From the NCBI GenBank assembly GCA_964530225.1, contig CAZHBA010000054.1, positions 1-13,233 of the forward strand: DNA of 13,233 nucleotides, written 5' to 3'. Below, piece after piece: positions 5,836-13,233 of this stretch. The notes under the pieces were generated by a model. The model made no database searches. It had not been told where the DNA came from and saw only the letters and a list, made by a program, of their open reading frames with translations. Position 1 is the stretch's first letter; each line of letters opens with the position of its first letter. The DNA comes from CAZHBA01 sp964530225. Its GTDB lineage: Bacteria > Pseudomonadota > Alphaproteobacteria > UBA6615. Position numbers and translations under genes: made by a program.

Positions 5836-6996
5836 TCAAAAGCCGCTATTGGCCGGAAGCGTCAGTGTCGTCGTTGCCTGCACGGCGATGCCTTCGCCAC
5901 GGCCAGTGAAGCCGAGGCCCTCGGTTGTCGTCGCCTTGATGGAGACCCGCTCCGACCCGAGGCCAAGCATACCGGCGAGGCTGGCTACCATGGCAGCGCG
6001 GTGGGGCGATAGCTTCGGGCGATCGCAGATCACGGTGACATCGAGATGGGCGATCCGCCCCCCGCGTGCCGCCATAAGCTCGACCGCATGTAGCACAATC
6101 TGCCGGGAGTCCGCATCAAGCCACTTTGGATCGTTGGGCGGAAAATATTCGCCAACATCGCCGGCGCCGAGCGCCCCAAGTATGGCATCGGTGACGGCGT
6201 GGAGTACGACATCGGAATCGGAATGGCCGATCAGGCCCTGATCATAAGGGATCGTTATGCCAGCCAGCCGCACGCCTTCGCCCGGCCCGAGGCGGTGGAC
6301 GTCGAAGCCCGAGCCGACGCGTGTTTCGTTTTCCGCTGCCAGCCAGCGACCGGCGCGCATTAGGTCGTCCTCGCTGGTGATCTTGATGTTTTCCTCCGCT
6401 CCGTCGACCTGGGACACCGGAATACCGGCGGCCTCGACCACAGCGGCATCGTCGGTGTAACTAGTGGCTGCCGCTTGGTGGGCCTCTAAGATAGCGTCGA
6501 AGCGAAAGCCCTGGGGTGTTTGCGCTCGCCACAGACCGGCGCGGTCTACGGTTGCTGATACAACGCCACCGAAACTTCGCTTGAGGGTGTCGCTGACCGG
6601 TAATGCTGGAATGGCTGCCGGAGCATCGTCGAGGGCAGTGACAACGCGTTCGATCAAGGCCGGGGGGACGATGGGGCGCGCACCGTCGTGGATCAGTACC
6701 TTGGCGGGCTCTAATTCGACGATAGCGTTCAACCCGTTACGCACCGAATCCTGCCGGGTTTCGCCACCTTCGACAGGAACGGGAAGGTCGAAATCCGCCA
6801 GCGCCTCGCCATATAGCGCCGCGTCTTCGCGGTTAAAGACGATTTGCACCCGGTCGATCGCGGGATGGACCAAAAACGAACACACGCTCCACCGCAGGAC
6901 CGGATTACCTGCCAGTTTACGGTATTGCTTGGGCCGGTCGCCGGACAGGCGCTGGCCCCGACCGGCGGCGACAATCAATGCAATGGTGGTGTCCAC
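5836..6996 (-). CDS. ispDF: Bifunctional IspD/IspF enzyme of the MEP isoprenoid pathway
   Basis: This fusion joins two non-consecutive steps of the methylerythritol phosphate pathway: CDP-ME synthesis from MEP and CTP (IspD) and ring closure to ME-cPP (IspF). From the GTG start the protein has 386 residues. The IspD part covers about 1-222, with the nucleotide-binding VAAGRGQRLSGDRPKQY near the N-terminus (K23), VLIHDGARP near 100 and AQTPQGF near 160. The IspF part begins at RVGSGFDVHRLGPG, with metal ligands D232, H234 and H266 (GHSDSDVVLHAV), and ends with KATTTEGLGFTGRGEG. The open frame extends 68 codons further to 7200, but that stretch has no family similarity and runs antisense into dusB. 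The GTG at 6996-6994 gives the normal IspD opening VDTTIALIVAAG. An ATG at 7083-7081 is possible, and neither start has a good ribosome binding site. Confidence 0.95.
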   Translation of the reverse strand: MDTTIALIVAAGRGQRLSGDRPKQYRKLAGNPVLRWSVCSFLVHPAIDRVQIVFNREDAALYGEALADFDLPVPVEGGETRQDSVRNGLNAIVELEPAKVLIHDGARPIVPPALIERVVTALDDAPAAIPALPVSDTLKRSFGGVVSATVDRAGLWRAQTPQGFRFDAILEAHQAAATSYTDDAAVVEAAGIPVSQVDGAEENIKITSEDDLMRAGRWLAAENETRVGSGFDVHRLGPGEGVRLAGITIPYDQGLIGHSDSDVVLHAVTDAILGALGAGDVGEYFPPNDPKWLDADSRQIVLHAVELMAARGGRIAHLDVTVICDRPKLSPHRAAMVASLAGMLGLGSERVSIKATTTEGLGFTGRGEGIAVQATTTLTLPANSGF

Positions 6997-7087
6997 GCTT
7001 GGCAAACCGTGAGTTGATGCGGGAGCGGCACCGTAACGATGCGCCGGAACCTTGCCAAGGTGCGGGGCGAAAACGGCAAACATTCTG

Positions 7088-7102
7088 TTGTGCGCCGCAC
7101 AA
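7088..7102. promoter_or_regulatory. Perfect palindrome, possible operator
   Basis: TTGTGCG and CGCACAA form perfect 7-nt arms around a single central C. Such compact dyads are typical of dimeric repressor or activator sites. The half-site TTGTGC somewhat resembles the TGTGC/GCACA arms of NtrC-type sites, but the arm spacing is too short for a standard NtrC box. The regulator is unknown. Confidence 0.4.
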
Positions 7103-7116
7103 TAATTATGTAGAGT

Positions 7117-7133
7117 TGCATAGTTTTTATGCA
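7117..7133. promoter_or_regulatory. Inverted repeat TGCATA-N5-TATGCA
   Basis: Six-nt arms TGCATA (7117-7122) and TATGCA (7128-7133) flank GTTTT. It lies immediately upstream of the dusB -10 element, so a bound protein would cover the -35 region. It could also be chance in AT-rich sequence. Confidence 0.35.
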
Positions 7134-7135
7134 CA

Positions 7136-7141
7136 TATACT
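7136..7141 (+). promoter_or_regulatory. Probable -10 element of the dusB-ntrB-ntrC promoter
   Basis: TATACT matches the TATAAT consensus at five of six positions. The nearest -35 candidate is TTGCAT at 7116-7121, but the 14-nt spacing is short, so recognition may need an activator or another sigma preference. A start about 7 nt downstream would leave only some 6-7 nt before the dusB ATG. Confidence 0.4.
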
Positions 7142-7154
7142 AGCTGCCTAATAA

Positions 7155-8168
7155 ATGAGCATAACCGAACCCTTGTCCATCGGCGGTGTAACCACACCAA
7201 ATCGGGTGTTTCTGGCGCCCCTATCTGGTGTTAGCGATCAGCCGTTTCGCCGCCTAGTGCGCCGCTATAACGCCGGCCTGGTGTTTTCCGAGATGGTGGC
7301 AAGCCGCGAAATGCTGCACAAGTCCCGCCAGTCGGAGCGTAAATCGCGGATCTTCGGCGAGATTGGCCCTATCGCCGTGCAATTGGCCGGCACCGAAGCC
7401 GATATAATGGCCGAGGCCGCTCGAGTGGTCGCTGGTCGGGGCGCGCAAATCATCGATATCAACTTCGGCTGCCCGGCTAAAAAAATCGTCCGTAAGGCCA
7501 CGGGCTCGGCGCTGATGCGTGAAGTCCCGCTGGCAACGGCGATTATGAAAGCGGTAGTCGATGCGGTTGATGTACCGGTCACCGTCAAGATGCGCACCGG
7601 CTGGGACGACGACAGCCGCAACGCACCGGAGCTGGCTCACATCGCCGAAGATGTCGGGGTCCGGATGGTGACCGTCCACGGCCGCACCCGCTGTCAGCTC
7701 TACACCGGCGTAGCCGATTGGTCGTTCATCCGGACAGTCAAAGACGCGATCGGCATTCCGGTCATCGCCAACGGCGATATTCGTAGCTGCGCCAACGCTG
7801 CCGACTGCCTGGCGGCATCGGGCGCCGACGGGGTTATGATCGGGCGTGCGGCCCAGGGCCGGCCCTGGTTCCTGGGCCAAGTTGCACAATTCCTTGCGAC
7901 CAGCAGCCATGTTGCCGATCCATCACCGGCGGAAGTTCAGCGAATCGCCAAAGCACACTTTGCCGAAATGCTGAGCTTTTACGGTCTCGATACCGGTATC
8001 CGCATCGCACGTAAACATATGGGCTGGTACGCCGCCGGTCTGCCCGGCGCCAACGCGTTTCGCGATCTGGTCAACAATACGTTGGACCCAGCGGTGGTGG
8101 AGGCGGCAATACGCCGTTTCTTTGGCCCAGACACCGATATGACAACCGTCGTAACGGCTACTGCATGA
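7155..8168 (+). CDS. dusB: tRNA-dihydrouridine synthase DusB (NifR3)
   Basis: DusB is an FMN enzyme that reduces specific uridines in tRNA to dihydrouridine with NADPH. The 337-residue protein shows the TIM-barrel family signature throughout: PNRVFLAPLSGVSDQPFR near the N-terminus, IIDINFGCPAKKIVRKATGSALM with the catalytic C106, VTVKMRTGWD, VTVHGRTR, PVIANGDI and GVMIGRAAQGRPW (FMN phosphate binding), then RIARKHMGWY in the C-terminal helical domain. This pattern follows DusB rather than DusA or DusC. In alphaproteobacteria the gene was first named nifR3 because it is the first gene of the ntrBC operon, as here; it overlaps ntrB by 4 nt (ATGA). No Shine-Dalgarno sequence precedes the ATG, and the nearby -10 element suggests an almost leaderless message. 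Confidence 0.95.
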   Translation: MSITEPLSIGGVTTPNRVFLAPLSGVSDQPFRRLVRRYNAGLVFSEMVASREMLHKSRQSERKSRIFGEIGPIAVQLAGTEADIMAEAARVVAGRGAQIIDINFGCPAKKIVRKATGSALMREVPLATAIMKAVVDAVDVPVTVKMRTGWDDDSRNAPELAHIAEDVGVRMVTVHGRTRCQLYTGVADWSFIRTVKDAIGIPVIANGDIRSCANAADCLAASGADGVMIGRAAQGRPWFLGQVAQFLATSSHVADPSPAEVQRIAKAHFAEMLSFYGLDTGIRIARKHMGWYAAGLPGANAFRDLVNNTLDPAVVEAAIRRFFGPDTDMTTVVTATA

Positions 8169-9289
8169 ATTATACCTCCAGTCAAGCGAAACCGGGCAAC
8201 CTGTCGAATGCCATCGATCCCGAATCGCTGTTGAATTCGCTCGGCGAGGCGGTCGTAGCCGTCGCCGCCGATAACCGCATTCGCTTCGTCAATCACGCCG
8301 GCGAGCAATTGCTTGGCGCCGGTGCGCTACTGCTGAACGGCCAGTTTCTCGAAGAACTGATTCCGACCGACACACCGTTAATTTCCATTGTCGAACAGTG
8401 CCGCAGAACCGGCGCCTCGGTGGCCGAGTCCGAGGTGCATCTGGAAAGTCCGAGGATCGGCGCCCACGAAGTCGATGTGCGTGCCACCAATTGGTCTAAA
8501 GACCCCGACGTCGTCATCCTAACCCTTCAGGAACGTTCGATCGCGCGACAGATCGATCGTCAACGGTTTCAACGGGGTGCCGCCCGGTCAGTGACGGCAA
8601 TGGCGGCCATGCTGGCGCACGAAGTCAAAAACCCACTATCTGGCATTCGTGGTGCGGCGCAACTATTGGAAGACGCGATCGACGGCGACGACCGGCAATT
8701 AACCCAGCTTATTTGTGACGAGACCGACCGCATCGTCACCTTGGTCAATCGCATGGATTCTTTTTCTGACGATCGGCCGCCGGAGCGCGAGGCGGTTAAT
8801 ATTCACGAGGTCCTCGACCATGTTTGCCGCCTGGCGGAAAACGGCTTCGCCCGTCATCTGATGATATCCGAGTTGTACGATCCCTCGCTGCCGCCGGTCT
8901 ATGGCAGCCGCGACCAACTGGTGCAGGCCTTCCTTAATCTCATCAAGAACGCCGCCGAAGCCGCACCTGAAACTGGGGGCGAGATTCAATTATTGACGCG
9001 CTACCGCCACGGTACCCGGCTGGCGGTGCCCGGCGGTAATAAACAAGTCGATCTGCCGATGGAAATTACGGTGCGCGACAATGGGGCAGGGATACCCGAT
9101 GACCTCAAAGCCATCTTGTTCGACCCCTTTGTCACGACAAAGCAAAACGGCACCGGCCTGGGCCTCGCGCTGGTGGCGAAGATTATCGACGATCATGGCG
9201 GCATGATCGACGCGGACTCAGGCCCGCGACGCACCGAGTTTCGTATCCTGCTTCCCATACAACCCAAAGTTAGAGAGGCCGGTACATGA
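8165..9289 (+). CDS. ntrB: Nitrogen regulation sensor histidine kinase NtrB
   Basis: NtrB (NRII) is a cytoplasmic kinase/phosphatase that phosphorylates NtrC under nitrogen limitation and is switched by the PII protein. The 374-residue protein has no membrane segment. It has a PAS domain at about residues 18-125, a HisKA dimerisation domain with phospho-acceptor H152 in AHEVKNPLSGIRGAAQ, and a HATPase domain with an N box NLIKNAAEAA (about 258-268), a G1 box DNGAGIP (about 305) and a G2 box GTGLGLAL (about 329). All kinase residues are intact. The ATG overlaps the dusB stop, and its own TGA overlaps the ntrC ATG by 4 nt, so all three are translationally coupled. Location before ntrC separates it from the second kinase, NtrY, further right. 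Confidence 0.95.
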   Translation: MNYTSSQAKPGNLSNAIDPESLLNSLGEAVVAVAADNRIRFVNHAGEQLLGAGALLLNGQFLEELIPTDTPLISIVEQCRRTGASVAESEVHLESPRIGAHEVDVRATNWSKDPDVVILTLQERSIARQIDRQRFQRGAARSVTAMAAMLAHEVKNPLSGIRGAAQLLEDAIDGDDRQLTQLICDETDRIVTLVNRMDSFSDDRPPEREAVNIHEVLDHVCRLAENGFARHLMISELYDPSLPPVYGSRDQLVQAFLNLIKNAAEAAPETGGEIQLLTRYRHGTRLAVPGGNKQVDLPMEITVRDNGAGIPDDLKAILFDPFVTTKQNGTGLGLALVAKIIDDHGGMIDADSGPRRTEFRILLPIQPKVREAGT

Positions 9290-10737
9290 GCGCGGCCACC
9301 ATTTTGATCGCCGACGATGATCAAGGAATCAGAACGGTTTTGAGCCAGGCCCTGGGCCGTTTGGGCCACGACGTACGCACCACCAGCACGGCCGCTAATT
9401 TATGGAGTTGGATTGCCGACGGTGAAGGCGATCTGGTCATCACTGATGTGGTTATGCCGGACGAAAACGGCCTCGATATGGTGCCGCGTATTCGCAAGCT
9501 GCGGCCCGATTTGCGCATTATCGTCATGAGCGCCCAAAACACATTGCTCACGGCGGTGCGCGCGACCGAGCGCGGCGCCTTCGAATATCTACCCAAGCCC
9601 TTTGACCTGAAGGAGTTGATCGAGGTTGTTCAACGTGCGCTGACTTCGCCGAAGGAAACCGCATCGCCCGCAGCCGACAAACACGACTTTGACGACGGGG
9701 AAAAACTACCGCTGATCGGCCGGTCGCCGGCAATGCAGGAGATCTACCGCGTTCTGGCGCGGCTGATGGGCACCGACCTGACGGTCATGATTACCGGCGA
9801 ATCGGGTACCGGTAAAGAGTTGGTCGCCCGTGCGCTGCATGATTACGGCAAACGCAGCTACGGCCCCTTCATAGCCATCAACATGGCGGCGATCCCGCGC
9901 GAACTGATCGAAAGTGAGCTGTTCGGCCATGAGAAAGGGGCGTTTACCGGCGCCGCCAACCGTTATGCTGGCCGCTTCGAGCAGGCTGAAGGCGGCACAC
10001 TGTTCCTCGATGAGATCGGTGACATGCCGGTCGAAGCCCAGACTAGGCTGCTGCGCGTCCTACAAGAAGGCGAATACACCACGGTCGGTGGCCGTGCGCC
10101 GATATCCGCCAACGTGCGCATTATCGCCGCCACACACCGGGATTTGCGCACCTCGGTGCGCCAAGGCCTGTTTCGTGAAGACCTCTATTACCGCCTCAAC
10201 GTGGTGCCATTGCGTATTCCACCGCTACGCGAGCGCAGCGAGGACATACCGGAACTGGTTGCCCATTTCCTTACGCGGACAGCCAACGACACGTTGCCTT
10301 CCAAGAGCATCGAGCCGCAGGCGATGGAACGTCTGCAACGCTACCGCTGGCCGGGCAACGTCCGCGAGTTGGAAAACCTGATCCAACGCCTCGCTGCACT
10401 CTATAGTCAGCAGGTCATTGATGTTCGCATGATCGAGGCCGAACTTGCCGATACCTCGGCGTTGGGTCAAACCAACGACGCCGGGGACAACCAAACGCTG
10501 AACGATTCGGTCGAACGTCATTTGCGGGAGTTCTTTACGGCGGAGAGTGGTGGATTGCCGAAACCGGGGTTGTATGCCCGTGCGCTACGCGAGTTCGAAA
10601 AACCTTTAATACGGCTCACCCTGGAGGCCACAGGCGGCAATCAAATCAAGGCCGCCGCATTACTGGGCGTTAACCGTAATACACTACGTAAGAAAATCCG
10701 TGAGTTAGACATCGAGGTGGTGCGCAGCGTAAAATAG
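9286..10737 (+). CDS. ntrC: Nitrogen regulation response regulator NtrC
   Basis: NtrC is a sigma-54 activator that turns on nitrogen assimilation genes when phosphorylated by NtrB. The 483-residue protein has the full three-domain layout. The receiver (1-120) has the acidic pocket D10-D12, phospho-acceptor D54 and K104. The AAA+ domain (about 143-375) has Walker A GESGTGKE (171-178), the sigma-54-contacting GAFTGA loop (218-223) and Walker B TLFLDEIGD (238-246). A C-terminal Fis-type helix-turn-helix at about 450-478 contains NQIKAAALLGVNRNTLRKKI. D54 matches the numbering of enteric NtrC. Every catalytic and contact motif is intact, so it should be a functional sigma-54 activator. It overlaps ntrB by 4 nt and is followed by a 75-nt spacer before ntrY. 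Confidence 0.97.
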   Translation: MSAATILIADDDQGIRTVLSQALGRLGHDVRTTSTAANLWSWIADGEGDLVITDVVMPDENGLDMVPRIRKLRPDLRIIVMSAQNTLLTAVRATERGAFEYLPKPFDLKELIEVVQRALTSPKETASPAADKHDFDDGEKLPLIGRSPAMQEIYRVLARLMGTDLTVMITGESGTGKELVARALHDYGKRSYGPFIAINMAAIPRELIESELFGHEKGAFTGAANRYAGRFEQAEGGTLFLDEIGDMPVEAQTRLLRVLQEGEYTTVGGRAPISANVRIIAATHRDLRTSVRQGLFREDLYYRLNVVPLRIPPLRERSEDIPELVAHFLTRTANDTLPSKSIEPQAMERLQRYRWPGNVRELENLIQRLAALYSQQVIDVRMIEAELADTSALGQTNDAGDNQTLNDSVERHLREFFTAESGGLPKPGLYARALREFEKPLIRLTLEATGGNQIKAAALLGVNRNTLRKKIRELDIEVVRSVK

Positions 10738-10812
10738 CGCAAGACGCCTTTTCGACCGGGAATACCGCTAGCCTGTGGCTAGATTGTTCTCATTAGCCTT
10801 GCCCGGTAGGCT
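10738..10812 (+). promoter_or_regulatory. ntrC-ntrY spacer with alternative stem-loops
   Basis: Segment 1 CTAGCC (10768-10773) pairs with segment 2 GGCTAG (10777-10782) across a 3-nt loop, followed by the T-rich ATTGTTCT, which resembles a weak intrinsic terminator. Segment 3 AGCCT (10795-10799) pairs with segment 4 AGGCT (10808-10812), which ends right before the ntrY GTG and includes the purine-rich GGTAGG that may be its ribosome site. Segments 2 and 3 can pair with each other instead (GGCTA with TAGCC). The arrangement is attenuator-like, but the stems are only 5-6 bp and function is unproven. Confidence 0.4.
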
Positions 10813-13206
10813 GTGAAACGCCGTAGGATGGGTGTGGATAGCGAACAAGCGCCAAGATCCGGTAGCAACGTTAGCATCAGTGCTGATGACTCCGCTGAAT
10901 TCTCCGACGGCGTGGGCGGTCGTGAGCCAATGATGTTGCGGTTGCTCGGCAAGTGGTTGAGCAGCGGGGCACTGGGTCGCCGCCTCTCGATTGCACTGAT
11001 GATCGCTGCAGCGCTAGCCGGTGCTGCGACCTTCTTCGCCATTACCAATGTCTCTCGGTTTGGGGTCACCCAAGAAACCGTCCTGGTTCTGATCTTTGTT
11101 GATCTTGCGCTTGTATTGTTGTTGGGCGTGACGATTGCATGGGTGCTGGTCCGTCTATGGACGCAACGTCGCGCCGGTTCCGTCGGTGCACGCCTGCATA
11201 TCAAACTGGTATCGCTGTTTGCTTTGGTCGCAGTTCTACCGGCGATCATTGTAGTGATTTTGGCAGCGTTGATTTTCAATACCCAGGTACAAGCGTGGTT
11301 TAACGACCGGGTCCGCACCGCCGTCGAAAACTCGGTCCTAGTCGCCGATGCTTATTTGACCGAACATAAACGTGCAATCTCTGCCGACGCCACAGCCATG
11401 GCGGACGACTTAAACCGCTCGTGGTCACGCTTTTCTGCAGACCTACCTCGGATGCAACGAACAGTCGAAATTCAAGCAGCTATTCGCTCTCTACCGGAAG
11501 CCATCGTGTTCGATTCGACAGGCCGGATTATTGCCCGGGCTGGTCTGACCGCAGCCCTCGAAATCGAACAGCCGCCGGCGTCAGCAATCGAACAGGCCGA
11601 GAGTGGTGATATCGTCATTCTGACCAGCGAGTCCGGAGACCGGGTCCGCGCCTTGGTCAGACTCGATATTAGCCCGCGCGCGTATCTATATGCTGGCCGT
11701 TTTATAGATCCCAACGTTTTGCGTTACGTCGGCCGCACGCGGCAGGCGGCACAAGCGTACGGAGAACGCGAAGCGTTACGAACCAGCTTACTTTTACAGT
11801 TCGCCACTATTTTTGTCATTGTCACCTTGTTGCTGCTGCTCATCGCCGTTGGTGTTGGACTTGGGTTTGCCAATCAAATGACGCGGCCCATCGCACGCCT
11901 TGTGCGCGGCGCCGAACTTGTGCGGTCGGGCAATCTTGGGGTGCGGATCGAAGGCGACGAGGGTACAGACGAATTCGGTATGCTGACTCGGGCGTTCAAC
12001 CGCATGACGCGCCAACTTGACGAGCAGCGTAGCGAACTCATTGAAGCTAACCGCCAGCTGGAAGATCGCAGGCGCTTTACCGAGGCCGTGTTGGCAGGGG
12101 TGTCGGCCGGTGTCGTCGGACTTGACCGAGAAGGCCGCATCAATCTACCCAACCGTTCCGCGACCGCGCTCTTAAATGCGGAGATCGGCGATTTAGCTGG
12201 ACGGTTACTAGCTGACGCTGTCCCCGAAATGGCATCAACGATTGCACGCGCCGTTGCGAATCCGGATCGCCTGGTTGAAGACGATGTCGCCCTAAATATT
12301 GGTGACGAAAGCCGCACCTTGCATGTGCGAATTGCCGCCGAGCGCGACAACAGAAATCAGGTGATTGGATTTGTCGCTACCTTCGACGATATGACCGAAC
12401 TGTTGTCGGCTCAGCGAAAAGCAGCGTGGGCTGATGTCGCCCGGCGCATCGCCCATGAAATCAAAAATCCGTTGACGCCAATACAGTTATCCGCGGAACG
12501 GCTGAGGCGGAAATACGGCGACGAGATTACCTCGGACCGTGAGACTTTTGAGCAGTGCACTGAGACGATCGTCCGCCAAGTCAGCGATATTGGACGGATG
12601 GTCGATGAATTTTCCGCATTTGCCAGAATGCCAAACCCGGTTATTGCCGATGCTAATCTGGTGGCGATTTGCCGTAATGCGGTTATTCTACAGCAAACCG
12701 CCCATCCCGATATTCAAATCGACACCATGTTTCCCCGCGACGTGGTTACGGTTGCATGCGACGGGGGACTGCTAGCTCAGGCACTTACCAATTTATTGCG
12801 CAACGCAATCGAGGCGATCGAAGGCCGCACCGAACCCTCCTATGGTGCGGCTTTACCCGATGGCGTGATCTCTGTTTCGTTAGAAGTCGGCGACGAAATG
12901 GTTCAAATCGTCGTCGAAGACAACGGTCGTGGCCTGCCCGAAACCCAACGCGACCGGCTAACCGAGCCCTACATCACTACACGGGCCAAGGGAACTGGAC
13001 TGGGTTTGGCTATTGTGAAGCGCGTTATGGAACAGCATGGCGGCGATCTTCACCTGGACGACCGTGTGAAAAAAAATACAGACATCGCCAGCATATTGTC
13101 GTACAGCCGCGGGGCTAGTGTTAGCCTCGTACTGCCGATTAAAACCGAATCTGCTGAAGCCGCGGGTGATCAACTCCCGGCTTCAACCGCGTTAGCCGGC
13201 GGGTGA
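10813..13206 (+). CDS. ntrY: Membrane-bound nitrogen sensor histidine kinase NtrY
   Basis: NtrY is the inner-membrane kinase of the NtrY/NtrX pair, linked to nitrogen metabolism and redox or envelope state in alphaproteobacteria. The 797-residue frame starts at a GTG. Three hydrophobic segments lie at about residues 58-79, 89-113 and 132-156, then a presumably periplasmic domain to about 325, a fourth segment at about 326-353, a HAMP domain (about 354-408) and a PAS domain (about 420-530). HisKA has H548 in AHEIKNPLTPIQLSAERL. The HATPase has NLLRNAIEAI (660-669), VEDNGRGLP (701-709) and GTGLGLAIV (727-735). The exact start is uncertain: in-frame ATGs at 10828 and 10930 would also retain every membrane segment, and the first 40 residues look unconserved. 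A polar stretch at about 749-766 interrupts the usual end of the HATPase domain. ntrX follows 10 nt downstream. Confidence 0.93.
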   Translation: MKRRRMGVDSEQAPRSGSNVSISADDSAEFSDGVGGREPMMLRLLGKWLSSGALGRRLSIALMIAAALAGAATFFAITNVSRFGVTQETVLVLIFVDLALVLLLGVTIAWVLVRLWTQRRAGSVGARLHIKLVSLFALVAVLPAIIVVILAALIFNTQVQAWFNDRVRTAVENSVLVADAYLTEHKRAISADATAMADDLNRSWSRFSADLPRMQRTVEIQAAIRSLPEAIVFDSTGRIIARAGLTAALEIEQPPASAIEQAESGDIVILTSESGDRVRALVRLDISPRAYLYAGRFIDPNVLRYVGRTRQAAQAYGEREALRTSLLLQFATIFVIVTLLLLLIAVGVGLGFANQMTRPIARLVRGAELVRSGNLGVRIEGDEGTDEFGMLTRAFNRMTRQLDEQRSELIEANRQLEDRRRFTEAVLAGVSAGVVGLDREGRINLPNRSATALLNAEIGDLAGRLLADAVPEMASTIARAVANPDRLVEDDVALNIGDESRTLHVRIAAERDNRNQVIGFVATFDDMTELLSAQRKAAWADVARRIAHEIKNPLTPIQLSAERLRRKYGDEITSDRETFEQCTETIVRQVSDIGRMVDEFSAFARMPNPVIADANLVAICRNAVILQQTAHPDIQIDTMFPRDVVTVACDGGLLAQALTNLLRNAIEAIEGRTEPSYGAALPDGVISVSLEVGDEMVQIVVEDNGRGLPETQRDRLTEPYITTRAKGTGLGLAIVKRVMEQHGGDLHLDDRVKKNTDIASILSYSRGASVSLVLPIKTESAEAAGDQLPASTALAGG

Positions 13207-13216
13207 TAGGGTCGCC

Positions 13217-13233
13217 ATGGCAGATGATATCCT
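13217..13233 (+). CDS. ntrX: Start of response regulator NtrX (cut by window end)
   Basis: After the ntrY stop, an ATG at 13217 opens the codons for MADDI and a partial sixth codon. NtrX proteins commonly begin this way, leading into the receiver domain IVDDE. An AGGG at 13208-13211 lies 5 nt before it and can serve as ribosome binding site. The call rests mainly on the invariant ntrY-ntrX order; only five codons are visible. Confidence 0.65.

Larger units (their letters stand above)
6997..7154. promoter_or_regulatory. Divergent intergenic region between ispDF and dusB
   Basis: This 158-nt region must carry promoters for both ispDF (minus) and dusB (plus). The half next to dusB, from about 7081, is markedly AT-rich. 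It contains a palindrome at 7088-7102, a second inverted repeat at 7117-7133 and a -10-like element at 7136-7141. For the minus direction a -10-like CATAAT lies at 7110-7105, between the two palindromes, without an obvious -35. Confidence 0.5.

Noticed and set aside
5711..6241. Long plus-strand frame opposite pgpA and ispDF
   Set aside because: It is a shadow of two well-supported genes; Ser/Pro/Arg-rich composition is typical of antisense frames in GC-rich DNA.
10779..11318. Minus-strand frame of 179 codons opposite the ntrY start
   Set aside because: The plus-strand NtrY membrane segments and domains explain this stretch; the antisense product shows no family features.
1..13233. A novel defence, mobile or biosynthetic system
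   Set aside because: All large genes belong to known families in a conserved order. No CRISPR, transposase, integrase, phage gene or unexplained multi-gene cassette is visible.

Overview
The window looks like a piece of an alphaproteobacterial chromosome, most like the Rhodospirillales and relatives. The evidence is gene content and order: a PDH E2 gene followed by lpd, lipA and a RatA/Coq10-type gene; the fused ispDF gene; and the cluster dusB(nifR3)-ntrB-ntrC-ntrY-ntrX, which is characteristic of that class. Base composition is fairly GC-rich and even. Starts include ATG, GTG and TTG. I saw no tRNA, rRNA, CRISPR array, insertion sequence or phage gene.

Left block, plus strand (1-4467). The window opens with what looks like the 3' end of a pyruvate dehydrogenase E1-beta gene. 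Its reading frame is closed by a stop at 25-27, so it may be a remnant or a frameshifted copy. After a 135-nt gap come pdhC (E2), lpd (E3), lipA (lipoyl synthase) and a RatA/Coq10 START-domain gene, spaced 28, 3 and 20 nt apart. E2 carries a lipoyl group, LipA makes it and E3 reoxidises it, so the first three genes form one functional set.

Junction (4468-4801). This 334-nt stretch lies between convergent gene blocks and has no intact gene. It holds a degraded N-terminal piece of an alpha/beta hydrolase resembling 3-oxoadipate enol-lactonase (minus strand, in-frame stop), an inverted repeat around that piece, and a diverged direct repeat of the ratA 3' end.

Middle block, minus strand (4802-6996). 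Reading leftward: ispDF (MEP isoprenoid pathway), pgpA (phosphatidylglycerophosphatase A) and a short cinA/pncC (NMN amidohydrolase), close together and probably co-transcribed.

Right block, plus strand (7155 to the end). dusB, ntrB and ntrC overlap by ATGA junctions. A 75-nt spacer with mutually exclusive stems precedes ntrY, and the first codons of ntrX close the window. NtrB/NtrC and NtrY/NtrX are two sensor-regulator pairs for nitrogen status. The ispDF and dusB blocks diverge from 6997-7154, which has two palindromes and a good -10 element.

I found no undescribed biological system here. Most of the window is conserved housekeeping and nitrogen regulation. The items worth checking are the broken E1-beta tail, the hydrolase remnant and its surroundings, the ntrC-ntrY spacer, and the palindromes between ispDF and dusB.
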